From: Cryptomeria japonica
Lineage: Eukaryota > Streptophyta > Pinopsida > Cupressales > Cupressaceae
Direction: 5' to 3'
Assembly (NCBI RefSeq): GCF_030272615.1
Contig: NC_081413.1
Location: 610,027,209-610,091,208, forward strand
Length of the DNA: 64,000 bases
In this document: piece by piece, positions 58,423-64,000 of the stretch
Layout of the letters: the number at the start of each line of letters is the position of its first letter
Position numbering within the stretch: the stretch's first letter is position 1
The notes under the pieces: model-generated
What the model saw: only the letters and a program-made list of their open reading frames with translations
Database searches by the model: none
What the model was told of the DNA's origin: nothing
Program-made: the position numbers and the translations under genes

Positions 58423-61400
58423 TACCTTAGCAATTGAATCCTTGTTTAGTACTTTCACTTCTTTCATGTCAAGAAGAGCTTCTGTATTTCTTTCTGTTAA
58501 ACTTGCTTACAGGTTTTTACTTATCTTCGCGTTTTTGGGGTTTAGGTTCCCGTTGTTATCAATCATAGTCGAAAAAATAGTATATTGAGCTATTTATAAC
58601 ATAGGTTCAGTACTCTGAGAATTTGGGTGCTGTTTTTTCTATGCAATCTTTGTTACTGATTTTAGTTGATTCTAGTTTAAGACAGAAGAATCTGAAATAG
58701 AGATTCAGGAACGGTAGCAGTTGCAGAATCCAAAGAATTGATGGAGATTCCAGCTTTTTTTGTTACTAGTGGCCATTTGTTAGTGGAAATATGGGCGGCG
58801 TTATAATGGTTCCATAATTCTGGTAATAGACGCACTTCTTCTGGGTCAATGTCAAGTGACGACAATGTGCTGCTACAGCAACATATTTGGTATGCTCTGT
58901 ATTCTTCTTGCCAGGCAGAACTTGGGGATTGACAATAGGTAAGTGATTAAAAGATTGGTGTCTTGTTTTTCCTTTACCGGCAATTGACAGATTCATTATT
59001 GATTGACAGGGGGGTTTCATTGCCAGGTAGTCCCTACAAAATGAATTATTACTGGGGCCGTGTTGCTTTTAAACGGGTGGAGATAAATTGAAAATGGTGA
59101 CAAGAACAGTCTGCGCGGCTCAACGAGCGCGGGTAAGCGTCAAGGTTTCAATACATTGTGGTACAACATTTATTCGTTTATCAGACAGAATGTCGTGCCT
59201 GTTGGAAATGCCCAATCCATAGTTCTAGAGATAATCTGTGAGTTTCTTACTGAAATGAAAAAGCAGCCCCTTTGTAGGCAGCTCACCTTACGGGCTAGTG
59301 GGTTTTGTTTAAGAAGCCTAGCTTGTTCAAACATTTGAACTTGGTATCAGGGTCAGTGTTGATTGCTTTGCCAGGAGGTCACCCTGAGTGTGGCTTGACA
59401 CCGACAAATTGTCAAGGGTATCTCTAGTTGGCCTACATTTTATTAAGGCTAGTATTCCTGATACGAACTTCACCTTTAGTCCTTTTTTAAAGCAATTGCA
59501 TACATTTATTGCATCTAATAATCCATTAATTAGAACTTTAAAAGGGGCCAAACTGCTTCGGATGCCTGTGAAATACACGTTGTGCCTTCCTTATCATTTT
59601 TGGCAGTATCGCTATTTGTGAAATGAAAATCAGATACATTGAAGTGTTGATAAGCTGCTTTACCGTTTCACAACATCACCTAGATCTTGTAAGGGTTATT
59701 TAATTAATATAGTGGAGAGTTTGGGACTCTAGATTAGAACTTTATGGTTAAATTTATTAAACTAAACTAATCTTCGACACATCCATCTTTGATTTTAGGC
59801 CCAATGAAATGATGGGTTACAACTCCCCAGGAATCAGATTTGTGGTATGTTCGCTGCTAAAGCGGAAAACTTATAGATAATAAATGAATAACCACTATAA
59901 TCTTAGAGCTATAATGAGAAGTGAGCGATGGAAGTTTATAACATTGTTTCTGACACACTGCAAGATGGAACCCAAATTCATTCATACATGGGATAGCAAT
60001 AGAAACTATAAACAAGGCCATGTCTAACAGGGATTGCATTTGAGATGTCTGGAGCGTTGAAAGTGATTTGAAATACTATTGTAGTCTACAGCAGTGCTGC
60101 CATTGAGAATTTGGTCAAATTATTTAAACATGTACGGATGAAGCATTATATTTGTATAGATAAATTCATTGTTTGTATCAGACATTTGAATAATGAAAAT
60201 AAGAAATGATTAAGTGAACATATATCATTAATTGAACAAATTTCAGCTGATTAATTCTAATTATGGATAAAAGTTAACGACTTTACTGAACATACCATGT
60301 ACTTGAGTATTCTTAGTTTAAGTCGTTTGCTATTGAGTGGGATCCAATCTATGTCAGGTTACTTTATGATCTCTGTATCATCACCTTTTGCATAATTTGT
60401 AATATTTAGACTTGTTGAACTTTGACTTGCCTTTGCTGATCCTAAAAAATGAAATTAGATTTCTGCTAGGCTCTTGTTCTACTGCATAGATAACAATGTT
60501 GGTGCAATTATTCTATTGCAAGATGGTAAACAAAGCCTACAATAGTTCAGCGGCCCCCCATGCTAGCTTGCCCATTTTGCCAGGAATTGCTAACTGTCCC
60601 TCATTCAGAATTTATAATGAAATTAAATTCTTTCAATATTTCAAAATCTCCATTAATAAGTTTTAGAATTCTGGATTGGCATGGACTCAATACAAATTTA
60701 GGAGCATAGAAAAAAAGAGAGCATAGAGGCACTTGGGATCATCTCGACCTACAAATTTAGAATTTCTGCTTCTATTTTTATTGCATCTATAATTTTATTT
60801 ATTTGTTGTTTGGTATTTTATCATATGCTATAAAATTTCCTACTTGTATGTAAGCTTTTATAGGGTCTGAAGTTAAAACTTCAGATTAGAATGTAAGGTA
60901 GCATGGTTTGGAATTTTAAATTGATAGGAGGACATATTGCGACCGTTGAGAATGAAATTTATTAATTACTCTTCTCAGAAGCATTGCTACTAATGTGATT
61001 TGTATATATTTGAGAAGGGATGGATATATTTAAGAAACATTTTAGTGTGACATACCCCCAACATATGTGATGCCATTGCTATTATAAGAATTTTTTGCTT
61101 GGAAGAAGGCTCTTTTGTTGTTATATTTTTATGGTTTATCCTCTTTTCCTTTGAAGTCACTGTCAATTTTTTGTTATAAGTTTCTTGAAGAAATGTAGTT
61201 TATCTTTCTTGGCATGAAATTTGATATGACCTATCCATATCCATTGGTTCTTGTAATATGGCAAGGTAGTTTAAATGCTGGAGTTATGCATCCATCTTAT
61301 ATGATGATTCCTGTATCATTATTGCAATGTTAACAAAGAAACTATCACTCCATTCTTAGCAATAAAAGCAAATGGTTTCTAATTTGGTGTAGGGATAAAG

Positions 61401-64000
61401 TTGGCAAGTACTCATGGATTCAAATATTTACCAAAATAACTAATTTGGCCTGTTTTTAAAAAATTGTAAACACAAGAGACGTGGTCATTGAATAAGTTTG
61501 TTATGCCAGTAATTGCAAATCCTAAGATTCCACAAATCAGTTTGAGCAAAAGGAGAAGGTAACTGACCCAATCATTTCACCAGGAAGATCAAAACATGCA
61601 ACTGATAACTAATACTTACTAGATACTTAATGGATTCTAGATTCTAGTATATTTCACAAAGAGCTAGCATCTTGAATATAAAATAAAAAGGTAAGGTAAT
61701 TTGTTAAGTCCCAATCATTATCATGTGGAAATAGCGGTGGGAGATGGAGATGTGGGTAGGGGCAAGGATGGGAGTGGGAGATAGAGGATAGGATATTTTT
61801 TCAGGAAAAAAGGGGTATAATGGTATTGAGAAATGCCAAAATACAACATTTTTTAAAAAGAGTGTATATCTTGGAGTTTTGGTATTATTTTTGTTTTTCA
61901 AGTGGCTTCAAACAATAAGTCCCAGGCCCATTGAGTGGGATGAGCTTAAGTGGTAAATTGTTGGGGATTTCATAGTGGAGGCTTGATTTCAAAATCTCAT
62001 TAGACATGCTACATGTTAATATGTACAGATATTGATTGTTTAACTTGGGTAAAATGCCACATCCAATTCTGAGAGTGGTGTACTGCATCAGACAAGGCCA
62101 AGTGCAAGACCTGGGTGAATTGGATGGAAGAGATATGCTGCAGTTGTGGCAGCTAAGTCAGAGGATACTCTCGAAGGAAATTCACCAATAATAAGGGTTG
62201 TAAGTCCTAGGGAAGCAATTTCTTTTCTTTTTTGAAGTGCATCTTATATTTCTGGAGAGAAAAGAGTGATTTACACCAACTGAGAATTAGGGTTACAAGG
62301 AATTTTTTTCTCTACACAGGCAAGGAAAGAAAGCACCTGGGCTTGAGCTGTAATTGGTAAAGAATTAACATGCTGATCCAGATCCCAGGTCCATCGAAGG
62401 GTTAGCACTCTAAAGTGTAAACTATAAGAATCTAGACGTGTTACTTGTGCAGAGGCAACATTAATAATAATCCAAGGATGAGCATTAACCAGAGAAAGAT
62501 GCATGGGAGAGAAATTAGAACTGGAAAAAAAGTTAATTACTTTAGGTGTGATACACTGTTGAGGGAGAGATGTATAAATGTTTATTTCAATTGCTATGTC
62601 TAAGCTATGACCAACCTTATACAGTGGAATTTGATGATACAGATATGTAAATAATGTTACAAAGCCATGAAGGCTAAAATAACATTATGGAAGTTGAAAT
62701 TGCTGATCTTCCATGTAACTCTTCGCCTTCTGATAATTGAGTTGAACAGCATTGTAATGTAATGGTCAAATCTGGGTTGCCGAGTGCTGCATTGCATCCC
62801 ACGAGGGGAACCCCTCAATTCATATGGAGGTCTCCATCCTCTTTGAGAAGAATGCTGTAACACTATTCGCACTCAGGTGTATCAGGTCTTGTCAGTGGAC
62901 CTTAGTGATTTTGGCCTACAGGTGTTTGAAACCCTGACAAAGTTGATGATGAAGACCGCATAAGGTTTCATGTATGCTTGGATGCTGCCATGTCACAGCA
63001 AGATAGGTAAGAGGGTACATCTTATAAGGTCAACTTTTCTCTTATCATATTTTCAGTGTCAAAAGAATTCCAGGAATGATCTGTTTGAGCAAGTATCTGG
63101 TGTTTGATGGTGAGGATTTTTCATCTTGTTTTACCTGAAATCATATCAGTCAGTATCTTTGCACTTTTGACAAGCTTTGTGGAATCTGCTTTAGTGTTGA
63201 TTAAGGTTCTCTGTAACTTCTTACCCACTGTTTGGAAATATTATGTTAGTAGTCAGGACGCCCTTGGATGCACCTTGTGCATATATCATCAGTCTTTCAT
63301 GAAGGTAGGACAAATATCTCTGGATTCTATAACATGGCACCGCTTGTAACTCAATTTTTGTGGCTGTTATGGTTTCATCCCTTTACTTCTTATGAACTCC
63401 TAGTTAAATTTTCTGCTCCTTCTATGCTGTATTAGTCAGTGCCATTCCTTTGGATAAGAACTCGGGACAAATACATGCCTAGTGAAGGATTTTTCTCTCC
63501 AAAGTCAGGCTTACTATAAAGCTTTACAGGGGAAACATCAAGTGCAACATCATGTATAGCTGGAAAACAGTGGCGCCATTAACTAGTTAGTCAGCTAATT
63601 CAAGACAGATGAGTCATTTAACCATCAAAAGGGATTGTGCATAAGTGCAGGTCTATTTCTATGTTATGGCCATTCAACATTTTCTTGTCTCATGCAATAT
63701 TGATTGGCTCATGTGTAACAATAATATATTTACAGGCAATTGTAATCCATAAAAGAGATTGACGTCCATGGCAAATTGACATTCACACAAGCCTCGATCT
63801 CGACTCTTGAGTCTTCCACTAGGATTACTTATGTCTTATTAGGAAATATAATTGTGTGAAGTTGTTTGTTGGGAAAGGGACATTGTGAGATATTTTAGCT
63901 ATATTTCGTACTCCTAGAGGTGGAGGAGGGTCTAACATATGGCAGTTTTCAACAAATTATTAATATTAGCAGTCCCAAAGTAGTTGAGTAGATATGCAGG
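58423..64000. other. Lower-repeat DNA, no gene recognised
   Basis: No LTR ends, known domains or RNA genes are seen. Several 60-84-codon ORFs on both strands (for example 59388-59621 plus, 63104-63349 plus) match nothing I recognise. Base composition is a little more balanced than in the flanking DNA, as in long introns or gene-adjacent DNA. Confidence 0.45.

Noticed and set aside
59096-59136. ATG followed by 13 codons and a GTAAGC donor-like site
   Set aside because: Too short, with no promoter, matching acceptor or downstream exon that I can identify.
59342-59353. TGGTATCAGGGT resembling a primer binding site
   Set aside because: Two mismatches to TGGTATCAGAGC, no LTR end two bases upstream and no repeat partner nearby.

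Overview
The window looks like plant nuclear DNA from a large, repeat-dense genome. It is AT-rich, has no recognisable intact host gene, and is packed with LTR retrotransposons that use initiator-Met tRNA primers. The abundance of ACCGGT/AAGCGG-type LTR sequence and of old nested elements would fit a gymnosperm, but that is an inference and the species cannot be fixed from the sequence. Layout: (0-3.4 kb) AT-rich intergenic DNA with a TG/GA microsatellite and a large ATGT/ATAC block. (3.1-41.7 kb) A nested stack. An old minus-strand Ty3/gypsy element (E0) has been cut by three insertions: E1 (3446-11070, minus-strand Ty1/copia with decayed gag-pol), E2 (11296-18018, minus, copia-like LTRs but no pol) and E4 (18601-39768, minus, no pol, candidate tRNA-Trp primer site). 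E4 in turn contains E3 (25119-32766, plus, no pol, sister family of E2) and E5 (35092-38504, a solo-LTR-like element inside its right LTR). Each insertion is bounded by a 5-bp target duplication: ATCTC, TGGTG, GGCAC/AGCAC, ATGAT and GATTC. When the insertions are ignored, the E0 reading frame continues across all three cuts, which supports the dissection. (41.7-47.1 kb) A 5' LTR with a degenerate primer site (E6), a solo LTR with AAGGG target duplication (E7), a tandem duplication that copied the end of E7 plus its flank, and a possible LINE relic. (49.5-54.5 kb) E8, a TGTAACGCCC...ATTACA element with CCCTC target duplication, carrying a nested palindromic (foldback) element. (54.5-64 kb) DNA in which I recognise no gene; a small hydrophobic ORF at 58.2 kb is the only candidate exon. 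How the parts relate: E1 has the usual copia domains (UBN2-type gag, CCHC knuckle, DSG protease, DD35E integrase, reverse transcriptase, RNase H). E2 and E3 lack all of the enzymatic domains but have the same primer site, the same polypurine tract and a duplicated upstream polypurine tract, so elements like E1 are plausible helpers. Instead of pol, E2 and E3 share a two-ORF layout: a coiled-coil protein with a cluster of four CCHC knuckles, then a long ORF2 (about 1000 codons) of unknown function that is clearly homologous between the two families although their LTRs differ. That shared ORF2 is the best candidate for an undescribed system in this window. All coding copies here are decayed by stops and frameshifts, so nothing in the window is expected to be active. 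The main uncertainty is assembly correctness in such repetitive DNA, especially for the chimeric right side of E1.
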